Below, piece by piece: positions 1 through 6,752 of a stretch of DNA of 7,179 nt. The DNA comes from Vampirovibrionales bacterium. Its GTDB lineage: Bacteria > Cyanobacteriota > Vampirovibrionia > Vampirovibrionales > JAJTHC01. Positions within the stretch are counted from its first letter, which is position 1. Every line of letters starts with the position of its first letter. Below the pieces are notes generated by a model. The model was not told where the DNA came from, ran no database searches, and worked only from the letters and a program-made list of their open reading frames with translations. The stretch spans positions 1 to 7,179 of the forward strand of contig JAJTHC010000246.1 in the NCBI GenBank assembly GCA_021299615.1. The letters are read 5' to 3'. The position numbers and the translations under genes were made by a program.

Positions 1-365
1 ACAGGGAATAAGAAAATCGCAGGAGCCAGTGTGAACAAGAACTTGTCCATGACAGGAGTCATAATATCTTCTTTGGTCAGAAGCTTGACGCCATCGGCGA
101 TGGTTTGAAACATCCCACCTGGCCCGACTCGGTTTGGGCCTTTACGTTGGGTAAACCAAGAAAGGACTTTACGCTCCATTAAGACCATGACCACCGCAGC
201 GGCTTGCCCCATGACGGCGACCATACCAAACAGCACCACACCTGTTAAGAAAATAGGCACAATATCAGGTAACTGGTGCCACAATTCAATCGCTTTCATC
301 AGGTGAAAGCTTGGATCTAGGAGTTGTGCAAGTGTGGGGATTTCAAAGCTGGCAGTCGCGTTCAT
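1..365 (-). CDS. nuoH: NADH-quinone oxidoreductase subunit H (partial, N-terminal third)
   Basis: This is the start of the membrane subunit of complex I that, with NuoB and NuoD, forms the entrance of the quinone chamber. The frame is open from the ATG at 365-363 to the window edge, giving about 121 residues where the family usually has about 330-380, so the gene is cut by the window and shows no sign of damage. Residues 37-62 form a transmembrane helix, followed by the family signature ERKVLSWFTQRKGPNRVGP (64-82) and then ADGVKLLTKED (90-100), the conserved loop lining the quinone site. A second hydrophobic stretch begins near residue 108. It starts 33 nt after the nuoD stop, with the purine-rich AAAGAAAGAG about 10 nt upstream as a weak ribosome site, and clearly belongs to the same operon. 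Identification is secure from the signature alone. Confidence 0.95.
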   Translation of the reverse strand, partial: MNATASFEIPTLAQLLDPSFHLMKAIELWHQLPDIVPIFLTGVVLFGMVAVMGQAAAVVMVLMERKVLSWFTQRKGPNRVGPGGMFQTIADGVKLLTKEDIMTPVMDKFLFTLAPAIFLFP

Positions 366-398
366 AGGATTGCATCTCTTTCTTTAGGCAAACAAGGC

Positions 399-1670
399 TT
401 ATCTGTCTACTTCAGGCATAATAACGTCGAGGCTACCAAAAATAGCCATTAAATCGGAATACATATGACCCTTCATCAATTCAGGCAAGGCGGACAAATT
501 ACTGAAAGATGCCCCTCGCCACTTGATGCGATACGCCTTAGGCGTGCCGTCGGTAATAATGTAGCAACCCAAAACCCCACGAGGCGATTCCACAAAATTG
601 GATGCTTCACCCGCAGGCGGCTTATAGGTCAACAAGTTAATTTTTTTGCCCATGGTATCCCAATCCTTGTCCCAATGAGGCACAACGATTTCAGGGTTTT
701 TCTTAGCTTCTTTGGTTTTGACTTCAACCTCTTTTTTTAGAATGGCTAAAGCACCGCCGTCTCCACCAGGGATTTTGTCAATACATTGCTTGATGATTTT
801 AATGGATTCACGCATTTCTTGCACACGAACCAAATAACGAGCATAGGTATCGCATTCGGTACGAGTCGGCACATCAAAATCCAATTCGCTATACACTGAA
901 TAAGGATTCGTCTTGCGAAGATCTAAGGCTTCACCTGTGGCTCGCAAAGCAGGACCCGTCACACCATACTTTAGGCAAAACTCTTTGGCCATGATGCCGT
1001 GACCCTTGGTACGATCCATGACAATGGGGTTCTTGGTGGCAACCGCTTCGTATTCATCCAAGCGATCGGGGAAGTGATTACAGAAGGCACGCACTTCTTC
1101 CAGCCATCCAGCAGGAATATCGTTATTGACGCCTCCAAAACGGAAGTAGTTGTACATCATTCTTGCCCCAGTGAGGTTTTCAAAAATCGTGAAGACTTCT
1201 TCACGGTCTCTAAAACACCAGAAGAAAGGCGTAGACGCCCCTAAATCTAGCAAGAATGTACCAAACCACAAGAGGTGAGACGTAATACGGTTTAATTCAA
1301 GACAAATCACACGGATATATTCCACACGCTTAGGCACTGGAATATCGGCAATTTGCTCGATACAATTGACAAAAACCAAGTGATCGTAGAACGAAGACAG
1401 GTATTCAACCCGATCAATCGTTGGCTGATACTGAAACAAGGAACGGCTTTCGCCCATTTTTTCCTTGGAACGGTGTAAGTAGCCAATCACAGGCTCCATT
1501 TCTTTAACAACTTCACCATTCAGCGTGGTAACCAAACGCAAAACGCCGTGTGTTGAAGGATGCTGAGGTCCGATATTCACCACCAAATCATTGGTGTCAA
1601 ACCCTGTTTCAATAGAAACACCAGGTAAGTTGCTTTGCAATTCAGGATTCAATTCTTTAACAGACATCAT
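399..1670 (-). CDS. nuoD: NADH-quinone oxidoreductase subunit D (49 kDa subunit)
   Basis: NuoD is a peripheral-arm subunit of complex I, related to the large subunit of NiFe hydrogenases, that provides much of the quinone-binding pocket. The frame can be extended to a TTG at 1682, but I choose the ATG at 1670 (a second ATG follows at 1667). A GGAAA lies about 6 nt upstream, and the resulting 423 residues fit the family. Landmarks: GPQHPSTHG near residue 34-42, whose second histidine (H41) and Y90 in RVEYL align with the quinone-headgroup ligands His38 and Tyr87 of Thermus Nqo4. VPKRVEYIRVICLELNRI follows, then TGARMMYNYFRFGGV, ESPRG (361-365) and the conserved C-terminal EVDR. A lysine-rich linker at about 300-350 seems around ten residues longer than the usual one. 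It follows nuoC by 33 nt and precedes nuoH by 33 nt. There is no nuoE, F or G between them. Confidence 0.97.
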   Translation of the reverse strand: MMSVKELNPELQSNLPGVSIETGFDTNDLVVNIGPQHPSTHGVLRLVTTLNGEVVKEMEPVIGYLHRSKEKMGESRSLFQYQPTIDRVEYLSSFYDHLVFVNCIEQIADIPVPKRVEYIRVICLELNRITSHLLWFGTFLLDLGASTPFFWCFRDREEVFTIFENLTGARMMYNYFRFGGVNNDIPAGWLEEVRAFCNHFPDRLDEYEAVATKNPIVMDRTKGHGIMAKEFCLKYGVTGPALRATGEALDLRKTNPYSVYSELDFDVPTRTECDTYARYLVRVQEMRESIKIIKQCIDKIPGGDGGALAILKKEVEVKTKEAKKNPEIVVPHWDKDWDTMGKKINLLTYKPPAGEASNFVESPRGVLGCYIITDGTPKAYRIKWRGASFSNLSALPELMKGHMYSDLMAIFGSLDVIMPEVDR

Positions 1671-1703
1671 AGTAGTTTCCAAAACGTTTAACGAATAACG
1701 AGA

Positions 1704-2237
1704 CTAGCGACGGTTCCACACCAATCGAGGGTCTTCTTCTTTATAATCTTTACGCAAAGGGTGACCCAACCAATAGGTCGGCATTAAAATGCGACGCAAA
1801 TCAGGATGCCCCTCATAATGAATACCCATTAAATCATAGGCTTCACGCTCATGCCAATCAACCGCAGGCCAAACAGGGTAAAGGCTTGGCGATGTGTCGT
1901 TCGCATCAGCAACGATTTTAATAATCAGTGAATGGTAATGCACGGTGGAATAGAGATGATACACGCTTTCGCGATGCGTTTTCCAATCAATCCCCGTTAC
2001 CAATAGGAGCATATCCAGCTTTGAGCTAGCGTCACCCTTAAGCAACTCGCCCGCTTTAAGGATCGCTTCAGCCGTTAAGCGAATGATTTCGGTACCTTTG
2101 GCATCGTTGCCGAGATGTTCAACCGCAATACCTTTAGATTCAAGCAACGCACCAAAAAAACCAGCAGGAATAGCAGGCGTTGTTTCAATCACTTCAGCTT
2201 CAGGAGCCTGTTCAGGCGTTTTATTTTCTTCGTTCAT
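1704..2237 (-). CDS. nuoC: NADH-quinone oxidoreductase subunit C (30 kDa subunit)
   Basis: NuoC is a peripheral-arm subunit that packs against NuoD and NuoB and carries no cofactor. The 177-residue product contains the family signature at residues 128-150: WHEREAYDLMGIHYEG followed by HPDLRRIL, with E130, R131, E132, D135, H144 and R148 in the expected places. GHPLRKDYKEEDPR closes the domain. The first 25 residues are acidic and proline-rich and look like a disordered lead-in. NuoC and NuoD are separate genes here, unlike the fused nuoCD of E. coli. The ATG at 2237 lies inside the end of nuoB, giving a 17-nt overlap. There is no well-placed ribosome site (GAGG is about 18 nt upstream), so translation is probably coupled to nuoB. 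No other methionine would preserve the conserved domain start. Confidence 0.96.
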   Translation of the reverse strand: MNEENKTPEQAPEAEVIETTPAIPAGFFGALLESKGIAVEHLGNDAKGTEIIRLTAEAILKAGELLKGDASSKLDMLLLVTGIDWKTHRESVYHLYSTVHYHSLIIKIVADANDTSPSLYPVWPAVDWHEREAYDLMGIHYEGHPDLRRILMPTYWLGHPLRKDYKEEDPRLVWNRR

Positions 2238-2925
2238 GACGGTGCTTTATATTGCCTCTTACTAATCCTAATTCGCCACGCTCAAGCATTTCTTCGACAT
2301 TGTATCCATCTTTTTGGATGCCCCAATGTAAGAAATCCGCTTCTGTAGCTCCTTCTAACGGTACCAAACAATCGTCTGCATCCAAACGCACACGAGCAAT
2401 ATGCTGTGCGGTACGCTTACGACGTTCAGCTAAAGTTTCTTTACGCATTTTCTTTTGCAATTGGATCAATGCATCCAACAAGGCTTCAGGACGAGGGGGA
2501 CATCCAGGAACGTAAACATCCACAGGAATCACACGATCCACGCCACGCACGACTGAATAGGAGTCGTTTTCATACATCCCACCCGTAACCGTGCAGGCTC
2601 CCATGGCGATAACATACTTGGGTTCAGCCATTTGCTCATACAAACGCAATAAAGCAGGAGCCATTTTATACGTAATGGTGCCTGCGGTAATCATTAAATC
2701 CGATTGACGGGGGGTGGCTCGAAAGGCTTCAGAACCAAAGCGAGCAATATCAAACTTCGGAGCAGACGCCGACATCATCTCAATCCCACAACAGGAGGTG
2801 GCAAAGGTCATCGGCCAAACAGAGTTACTTCTTGCCCAGTTGTAGACGGAGTCGACGGTTGTGACGATAATTCCGCTACTTTCGAGCATATCTTGCCACG
2901 CATCAGAAACGAGGTTTACTGCCAT
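2221..2925 (-). CDS. nuoB: NADH-quinone oxidoreductase subunit B (iron-sulfur cluster N2 subunit)
   Basis: NuoB carries the terminal [4Fe-4S] cluster N2, which passes electrons to quinone. The four ligands are visible: C45 and C46 in ATSCCGIEM, C111 in GACTVTGG and C142 in VPGCPPRPEAL. The frame is open upstream to 3036, but those extra 37 residues lie inside nuoA and do not look like NuoB. The ATG at 2925 gives MAVNLVSDAW and has an AAGGAG seven nucleotides upstream, so it is the start. The protein is 234 residues. The conserved core ends near residue 165 and is followed by a charged tail of about 70 residues ending in KHRHERRK, longer than the short tail of many bacterial NuoB proteins. A tail is also known in cyanobacterial NdhK, though I cannot align it. 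It overlaps nuoA by 10 nt and nuoC by 17 nt. Confidence 0.97.
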   Translation of the reverse strand: MAVNLVSDAWQDMLESSGIIVTTVDSVYNWARSNSVWPMTFATSCCGIEMMSASAPKFDIARFGSEAFRATPRQSDLMITAGTITYKMAPALLRLYEQMAEPKYVIAMGACTVTGGMYENDSYSVVRGVDRVIPVDVYVPGCPPRPEALLDALIQLQKKMRKETLAERRKRTAQHIARVRLDADDCLVPLEGATEADFLHWGIQKDGYNVEEMLERGELGLVRGNIKHRHERRK

Positions 2926-3275
2926 CTTAAGGCTCCTTTTCGCCACGCATACACAATACCGAGTGCCAAAATGCCGACGAAAATTAGCATTTCCACCAAC
3001 GCAAAGACGCCCACTTTCTCGTAAGCCACTGCCCAAGGAAACAAGAAAATTGTTTCAATATCAAACAAGATAAAGAGCAAGGCGTAGAGATAAAACTTCA
3101 CATCAAAGCGAATACGTGCTTCACCATAAGGCTTCATGCCCGATTCATAGGTTTCATGCTTGTAAGCGGTGGGGTGCTTAATTTGAACCAATTGCGAAAT
3201 GGCAAAAAGCAGGAAGGGGAACAATCCGCAAAAGAGCAGAAGGACGAAAAATACGGGGTATCCAGTTAAGTGCAT
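2916..3275 (-). CDS. nuoA: NADH-quinone oxidoreductase subunit A
   Basis: NuoA is a small membrane subunit of complex I at the junction of the membrane and peripheral arms, next to the quinone channel. The ATG at 3275 gives 119 residues with three membrane helices: about 6-30, 61-84 and 89-111. The loop motif ETYESGMKPYGEA (41-53) and FDVKFYLYALLF lead into FDIETIFLFPW, where D72 and E74 correspond to the conserved acidic pair of helix 2. E95 in ALVEM is the conserved glutamate of helix 3. The open frame extends to 3344, but those codons overlap the predicted promoter and add a basic, non-conserved segment, so the shorter start is preferred. Its ribosome site is weak (AAGAGA about 10 nt upstream). 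The usual cysteine of the YECG loop motif is a serine here, as I recall for cyanobacterial NdhC. First gene of the operon. Confidence 0.95.
   Translation of the reverse strand: MHLTGYPVFFVLLLFCGLFPFLLFAISQLVQIKHPTAYKHETYESGMKPYGEARIRFDVKFYLYALLFILFDIETIFLFPWAVAYEKVGVFALVEMLIFVGILALGIVYAWRKGALRWQ
2933..2938 (-). promoter_or_regulatory. Ribosome binding site of nuoB
   Basis: AAGGAG on the minus strand lies seven nucleotides before the ATG at 2925. It is a strong Shine-Dalgarno match, sits within the last codons of nuoA, and decides the nuoB start against the longer open frame reaching 3036. Confidence 0.8.
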
Positions 3276-3311
3276 TGGGCGTATTCTCTTTTCACAACAT
3301 CTATATCCCCT

Positions 3312-3340
3312 ATTAAACGCTAAATATGAAAAATGGTCAA
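3312..3340 (-). promoter_or_regulatory. Predicted sigma70-type promoter of the nuo operon
   Basis: On the minus strand TTGACC (3340-3335) is followed after exactly 17 bp by TTTAAT (3317-3312). Each hexamer matches the consensus at five of six positions and the spacing is ideal. Transcription would start near 3305, giving a leader of about 30 nt before the nuoA ATG at 3275. The location directly ahead of the first gene, and the fact that it excludes the longer nuoA reading frame, both support it. Seen by eye only. Confidence 0.6.
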
Positions 3341-3410
3341 ACATTAAAACGATTTAAATAAGGGAGATTTTATCAATTTACACGATTTTTCCCTTGTATT
3401 CTGCCAAAAT

Positions 3411-3425
3411 AGGGGAGTCCCCCCT
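3411..3425 (+). other. Small GC-rich hairpin over the likely ribosome site of the TPR gene
   Basis: GGGGA (3412-3416) and TCCCC (3418-3422) are perfect inverted copies around one base; an alternative pairing is AGGGG (3411-3415) with CCCCT (3421-3425). The left arm GGGGAG is the only purine-rich stretch close ahead of the ATG at 3432, so folding in the mRNA could hide the ribosome site. The spacing of 14 nt to that ATG is long, so whether this is the true ribosome site is uncertain. Confidence 0.3.
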
Positions 3426-3431
3426 CTAAAG

Positions 3432-5438
3432 ATGAGGTCATTAAAGGTCATGCGTTTGGATAATTTACGCCCCTTGCACTTGCAGTTTGTTCTCTATATA
3501 AGTGTTCTCTATTTAAGCGTGTCTATTTTGCCTGCCTTTGCCGTGAACCTTCAAGATGTGGATGACTTACCTATCACGCAATTTCCCACTGCCGATGCTC
3601 GTTTGAATGAACTCCTTAAAGAGGGCGATGCCTTTCGATCTGAAAGCATTTTAAATGCCATTGTGGAGCGTGAACCGTCTAACTGGCGAGCCTTGGTGAA
3701 CTTGGCGTATCTGCACGAAAAAAAGTGGCAATACCCTACGGCGAAAGTCTTGTTGATGCGTGCCAAAGCCATTGTGCCAAAAGAACCCACCGTGCTTGGC
3801 GAACTCGGATACCTTTACTTAAAATGGGCAAGCCAAACGGACCTCAAGCCTGCTCCCCCAGCGGATGCCCTTGCCCAAGCCGAACGCCTCTTAAAACAAG
3901 CTTTGGCGATGCGTCCGAATGATGCGATGATTCCCCTGTATTATGCGGAATTGTGCTTTTTTAAAGACAAAAACTCGACGGAAGCCAAGCGCTACGTCAA
4001 ACAAGCGTTAGCAATGCACCCGACGCATCAGCCTGCTTTATTACTGGCGTCGCATCTCTATCAAGAGATGGGGTTAAGGTCTCAAGCCAAGCAAGCCTTG
4101 CTTATGGCGTATGACTTGGGCAGTAAAAACCCTGCGGTATTAGATGCCATGTCTCGTATGCTGGCGAAATTGGAGCGTCCTGAAGATGCCATTTTTTATG
4201 CCAATGAAGCGACCTTGTATGATGTCGCCGAATCGCCTGAACGCCTGCGTTTAAAGGCTCAACAGTACGAAAAATTGGCGGATCCACAAAAGGCGTTACA
4301 GAACTATCAAGCCCTTGCCCCCTATTTTCCGAAGTCTCCTGAATTAAGCTTGAAAAAAGCTAGTTTGACGGAGCAGGTTTCGGGAACGGAGAAGGCGACC
4401 CCTGCCTTTCAAGAAGCGATGCGGTTGAATCCCGATTTAGTGGGCAACTACAAAGCAGAAGCCAAAGCCTTGATCATCAAGGAATCGTTGGATGCGGCTA
4501 AGGCTCCCTTGCAATCGGTGTTAAAGCTCACACCTGAAAATCCTCAATTGTTGAGCTGGTTGAGCATTCTATATTACCGCAAGTCGTTGCTTGGGCAAAC
4601 GGTAGATAAAGAAGAACTGGCATCCGTGCAACGCTTGCTGAAACGCTCGCAAGGCACGACGCTCAAAATGAGCCTGCCTCAAGGCACGAACGCCTTAAGC
4701 ATCCAGCCCTTGCCTGAACAGCGGACGTTGGAAGCCTTGCGTCTTAAAATTGCTACTCAAAACGGCGTTTTAGAAGCGGAGGATCTCAAGCAATTAAGCC
4801 ATCTTAAAAGCTTTGGCGCCACCCCTGTGATTCGTGCGGAATCGGCGTTTTTGTATGGGGATATGCCCACCGCATTCGCCGAACTTAAGCGGATGCCTCC
4901 GCCTGCGACGGCTGAAGATGCCCTTGATTTGGCTCATCAATGGCGATTGATGCAATTTGTCCCTGGTGCGTTAAAAGCCTTTCAATGGGCGTATACGGCA
5001 AACCCTACCGATGGAACCCGTCGGCGGATTGTGGAGCTGGAACAGGTGGACGTCCGCATTGAAGAGCGTCTCCATGCCTTGCAAGCCGCGTTGCCTCAAG
5101 GGGTGAAAAATATCAAAAAAATCAAGCAAGATGCGATGCAAAAGCAGCTAAATCAAGTTAAGGCAGAAGCCAATACGGCGTTGCAGTTGAATCCCAGTCA
5201 CCCCTTGCCGTGGGAGCTTTTGGCGGATGTTGCCGAGCGTGAAGGGCAATGGGGACGTGCCGTTTTACTGTGGGAAGAAGCTAAAATGCGAGATAATGAA
5301 GGGAAAGATCAGGCGAGAGTCCACCAACGTCTTGTGAATGCGAAGTATCAAGCGTCAAAAGCGGGGATTCTACCGTTGACGTCCTTGATGCAAGGGAATC
5401 GTCAAGCGGTGCCTGCCAGTGTGGGTTATACCTTTTAG
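3432..5438 (+). CDS. Exported TPR-repeat protein of unknown specific function
   Basis: The 668-residue product begins with a basic segment and a hydrophobic stretch (about residues 19-34) ending in AFA (35-37), a good signal peptidase I site before V38, so the mature protein is probably periplasmic or extracytoplasmic. Most of the rest is helical tetratricopeptide repeats, which bind proteins. Clear units cover about 70-116, 120-162, 163-197, 198-232, 234-266, 267-300 and 338-370, with a late one at about 590-620. Good TPR endings include AKAIVPKEP, QALAMRPND, QALAMHPTH and ALQLNPSHP. Residues 390-560 are less regular, and a lysine/glutamine-rich helix at 560-582 could be a coiled coil. No catalytic motif is visible. 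The ATG at 3432 gives the longest form; the ATG at 3450 gives a more typical 31-residue signal peptide and may be the true start. It is divergent from nuoA, alone in its unit, and followed by a terminator-like hairpin. Such proteins often act in envelope or secretion assemblies, but nothing here fixes the role. Confidence 0.85.
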   Translation: MRSLKVMRLDNLRPLHLQFVLYISVLYLSVSILPAFAVNLQDVDDLPITQFPTADARLNELLKEGDAFRSESILNAIVEREPSNWRALVNLAYLHEKKWQYPTAKVLLMRAKAIVPKEPTVLGELGYLYLKWASQTDLKPAPPADALAQAERLLKQALAMRPNDAMIPLYYAELCFFKDKNSTEAKRYVKQALAMHPTHQPALLLASHLYQEMGLRSQAKQALLMAYDLGSKNPAVLDAMSRMLAKLERPEDAIFYANEATLYDVAESPERLRLKAQQYEKLADPQKALQNYQALAPYFPKSPELSLKKASLTEQVSGTEKATPAFQEAMRLNPDLVGNYKAEAKALIIKESLDAAKAPLQSVLKLTPENPQLLSWLSILYYRKSLLGQTVDKEELASVQRLLKRSQGTTLKMSLPQGTNALSIQPLPEQRTLEALRLKIATQNGVLEAEDLKQLSHLKSFGATPVIRAESAFLYGDMPTAFAELKRMPPPATAEDALDLAHQWRLMQFVPGALKAFQWAYTANPTDGTRRRIVELEQVDVRIEERLHALQAALPQGVKNIKKIKQDAMQKQLNQVKAEANTALQLNPSHPLPWELLADVAEREGQWGRAVLLWEEAKMRDNEGKDQARVHQRLVNAKYQASKAGILPLTSLMQGNRQAVPASVGYTF

Positions 5439-5457
5439 TATATAGTGTTTAAAAGCA

Positions 5458-5491
5458 TAAAGGCATTTAGACTAAGATCTAAATGCCTTTA
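5458..5491. terminator. Bidirectional intrinsic-terminator-like hairpin between convergent genes
   Basis: A perfect 14-bp inverted repeat (arms 5458-5471 and 5478-5491, beginning TAAAGGCATTTAGA) encloses a six-base loop. It sits in the 77-bp gap between the ends of the TPR gene and the convergent RTX-like gene. On the minus strand the stem leads into CCTTTATGCTTTTAAAC, a fair U-rich tail; on the plus strand the tail is weaker (CCTTTACTATCC). It therefore fits a shared terminator that works better for the minus-strand gene. Confidence 0.75.
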
Positions 5492-5515
5492 CTATCCTAA
5501 TAATCGAATGAAGGG

Positions 5516-6631
5516 TTATTTTGCAACTTCCTGCCATTCACCCTGATCATCAAGCTTATAAGTTTTGACTTCCTCAGCTACTGCTGCGGCGGGTGCTGCA
5601 TTTGTTGTGTTCATTGCTGGTTCAAAAGGAAGAAATCCAATGGGTGGTGGTGGTTTTGGTATTGTAACTTCTTTAGTCCAAACACCTTTATCATCTTGAT
5701 AAATTTTACCATCTACAAAGCTAAGTTTATTTCCAATGGAATTACCAAGTTTCATTTCGAGGGTTTCACCCGTCGCTTTTTCAATTAAGTTCACTTGTCC
5801 TGCTGCTCCAGATTTTGTGAAGTTGAAATCATTCACACTTCGACCAGCCTTAGCAGGAGTAGCCTTCGTTCCAGAGTTCTTACCTTCAGCCGTCGTAAAG
5901 TACCACTCCCCAAACAAGTCAACTGCTACGGGGTATCCTTGTGCATTAACAACTTTACCAGAAGCGTCTGTTTTCCAATCTGTAAAATCTATGCTAGAGT
6001 TTCCTGAAGCATCTTCAATAGAATTAGCTCCCTTAAACTTTTTAAACCTATAAGTATCATTACCTTCACCACCTTTAATGGTGACACCACCATTTAATTG
6101 ACGGATATTGGCAATATCATTACCTTCACCCAAATCAATGGTGCTGTTGCTAGCACCCCTTGCGCTAATACGGTCGTGACCCGTATTTAAGTTGACATTA
6201 AGTAGTTGTAAATGACCCGTATGCGTTACGTCGTCATTACCCGAACCCATGCTAACAGTCGTTCCAAGAGCTTTAAAATCAGAAAAAGGGGACAGTTTAG
6301 TTTTATCATCTAGAATAAGACGATCTGAACCCGAACCGAATTTAAAATCAGTCCTCATTCCAAAACTTTTATTGCTTGCGTCTACCCATGTAGGTAAGGT
6401 ATCAGTCACATTTACTTTTGTAATATCAGAAGTAGAATAAAGATTTTTGTTAAAAGAACCGTCTTTATTAGTCAAGCCTTCTAAGTGCGTCGCCGACCAA
6501 AAATTCAGCTTGGAAGGTACTGGTGCAGGCATTGGTCCAGGAATTGGTCCAGGAATTGGTCCTGGTGGTAATGGGTTAGGATTGGGTAAGGTTGGACCGC
6601 CATAAATTGGAAGTCCATGATCGCTAGGCAT
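5516..6631 (-). CDS. RTX-like calcium-binding beta-roll protein with proline-rich N-terminus
   Basis: The 371-residue product starts at the ATG at 6631, with AGGAGA nine nucleotides upstream. Residues 13-40 are a proline/glycine tract (PGPIPGPIPGPMPAP), and there is no signal peptide. The middle carries five glycine-aspartate turns: GSGSD (99), GSGND (129), NTGHD (149), GEGND (168) and GEGND (188). They are spaced by 30, 20, 19 and 20 residues. This resembles haemolysin-type calcium-binding (RTX) repeats where only one nonapeptide per roughly 18-20-residue beta-roll turn has kept its ligands. The C-terminal part has a second proline run (KPPPP, 326-330), an alanine-rich patch and two similar D-x-G-x-W segments (313-318 and 361-366). 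RTX proteins are typically exported by type I secretion without a cleaved signal, but no transporter gene is seen here. The gene looks more AT-rich than the nuo and TPR genes. It is convergent with the TPR gene. Function unknown; the RTX call is by motif only. Confidence 0.75.
   Translation of the reverse strand: MPSDHGLPIYGGPTLPNPNPLPPGPIPGPIPGPMPAPVPSKLNFWSATHLEGLTNKDGSFNKNLYSTSDITKVNVTDTLPTWVDASNKSFGMRTDFKFGSGSDRLILDDKTKLSPFSDFKALGTTVSMGSGNDDVTHTGHLQLLNVNLNTGHDRISARGASNSTIDLGEGNDIANIRQLNGGVTIKGGEGNDTYRFKKFKGANSIEDASGNSSIDFTDWKTDASGKVVNAQGYPVAVDLFGEWYFTTAEGKNSGTKATPAKAGRSVNDFNFTKSGAAGQVNLIEKATGETLEMKLGNSIGNKLSFVDGKIYQDDKGVWTKEVTIPKPPPPIGFLPFEPAMNTTNAAPAAAVAEEVKTYKLDDQGEWQEVAK
6519..6566 (-). 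repeat. 12-bp tandem repeat coding for the Pro-Gly tract
   Basis: Four consecutive 12-bp units lie in frame inside the RTX-like gene. On the plus strand they read ACTGGTGCAGGC, ATTGGTCCAGGA, ATTGGTCCAGGA and ATTGGTCCTGGT. The middle two are identical and the outer ones are diverged. They encode the PGPIPGPIPGPMPAP-type segment on the minus strand. Unit length is a multiple of three, so gain or loss of units would change the length of the tract without breaking the frame. Confidence 0.8.
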
Positions 6632-6640
6632 TAGGTATTA

Positions 6641-6646
6641 TCTCCT
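6641..6646 (-). promoter_or_regulatory. Ribosome binding site of the RTX-like gene
   Basis: AGGAGA on the minus strand is nine nucleotides before the ATG at 6631, a good Shine-Dalgarno match that supports this start. Confidence 0.75.
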
Positions 6647-6737
6647 CGTTTATTTATTGTGCTACTATGTTTTTTTAAGGTGTATTGTCTCCGAAATAAA
6701 AAGCTTAGAGTCTTCTATAGAATAAAACGCTTGATTT

Positions 6738-6752
6738 CAATTTTGAAAATTG
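6738..6752. promoter_or_regulatory. 15-bp palindrome, operator-like
   Basis: CAATTTT-G-AAAATTG is a perfect inverted repeat around one base, about 105 bp upstream of the RTX-like gene start. It overlaps the weak TTGAAA box of the possible promoter, the place a repressor site would occupy. In AT-rich DNA such palindromes also arise by chance, so this is only a candidate. Confidence 0.3.

Noticed and set aside
465..1244. Plus-strand frames at 465-740 and 999-1244 inside nuoD
   Set aside because: They are antisense to strongly conserved nuoD sequence and show no protein-like features of their own.
1671..1682. TTG start of nuoD four codons upstream
   Set aside because: The ATG at 1670 has a well-placed GGAAA, which the TTG start would include in the coding region.
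2926..3036. N-terminal extension of nuoB to 3036
   Set aside because: It lies within nuoA, shows no NuoB-like sequence, and an excellent AAGGAG is placed for the ATG at 2925.
2704..3073. Plus-strand frames antisense to nuoB and nuoA
   Set aside because: They are shadows of conserved genes, with basic, low-complexity translations and no ribosome sites that stand out.
3276..3344. N-terminal extension of nuoA to 3344
   Set aside because: It would place the start upstream of the predicted transcription start and adds a non-conserved basic segment before the normal NuoA beginning.
5421..5438. C-terminal GYTF of the TPR protein as an outer-membrane beta-barrel signal
   Set aside because: A terminal phenylalanine is typical of barrels, but the protein is helical TPR throughout and has no amphipathic beta strands.
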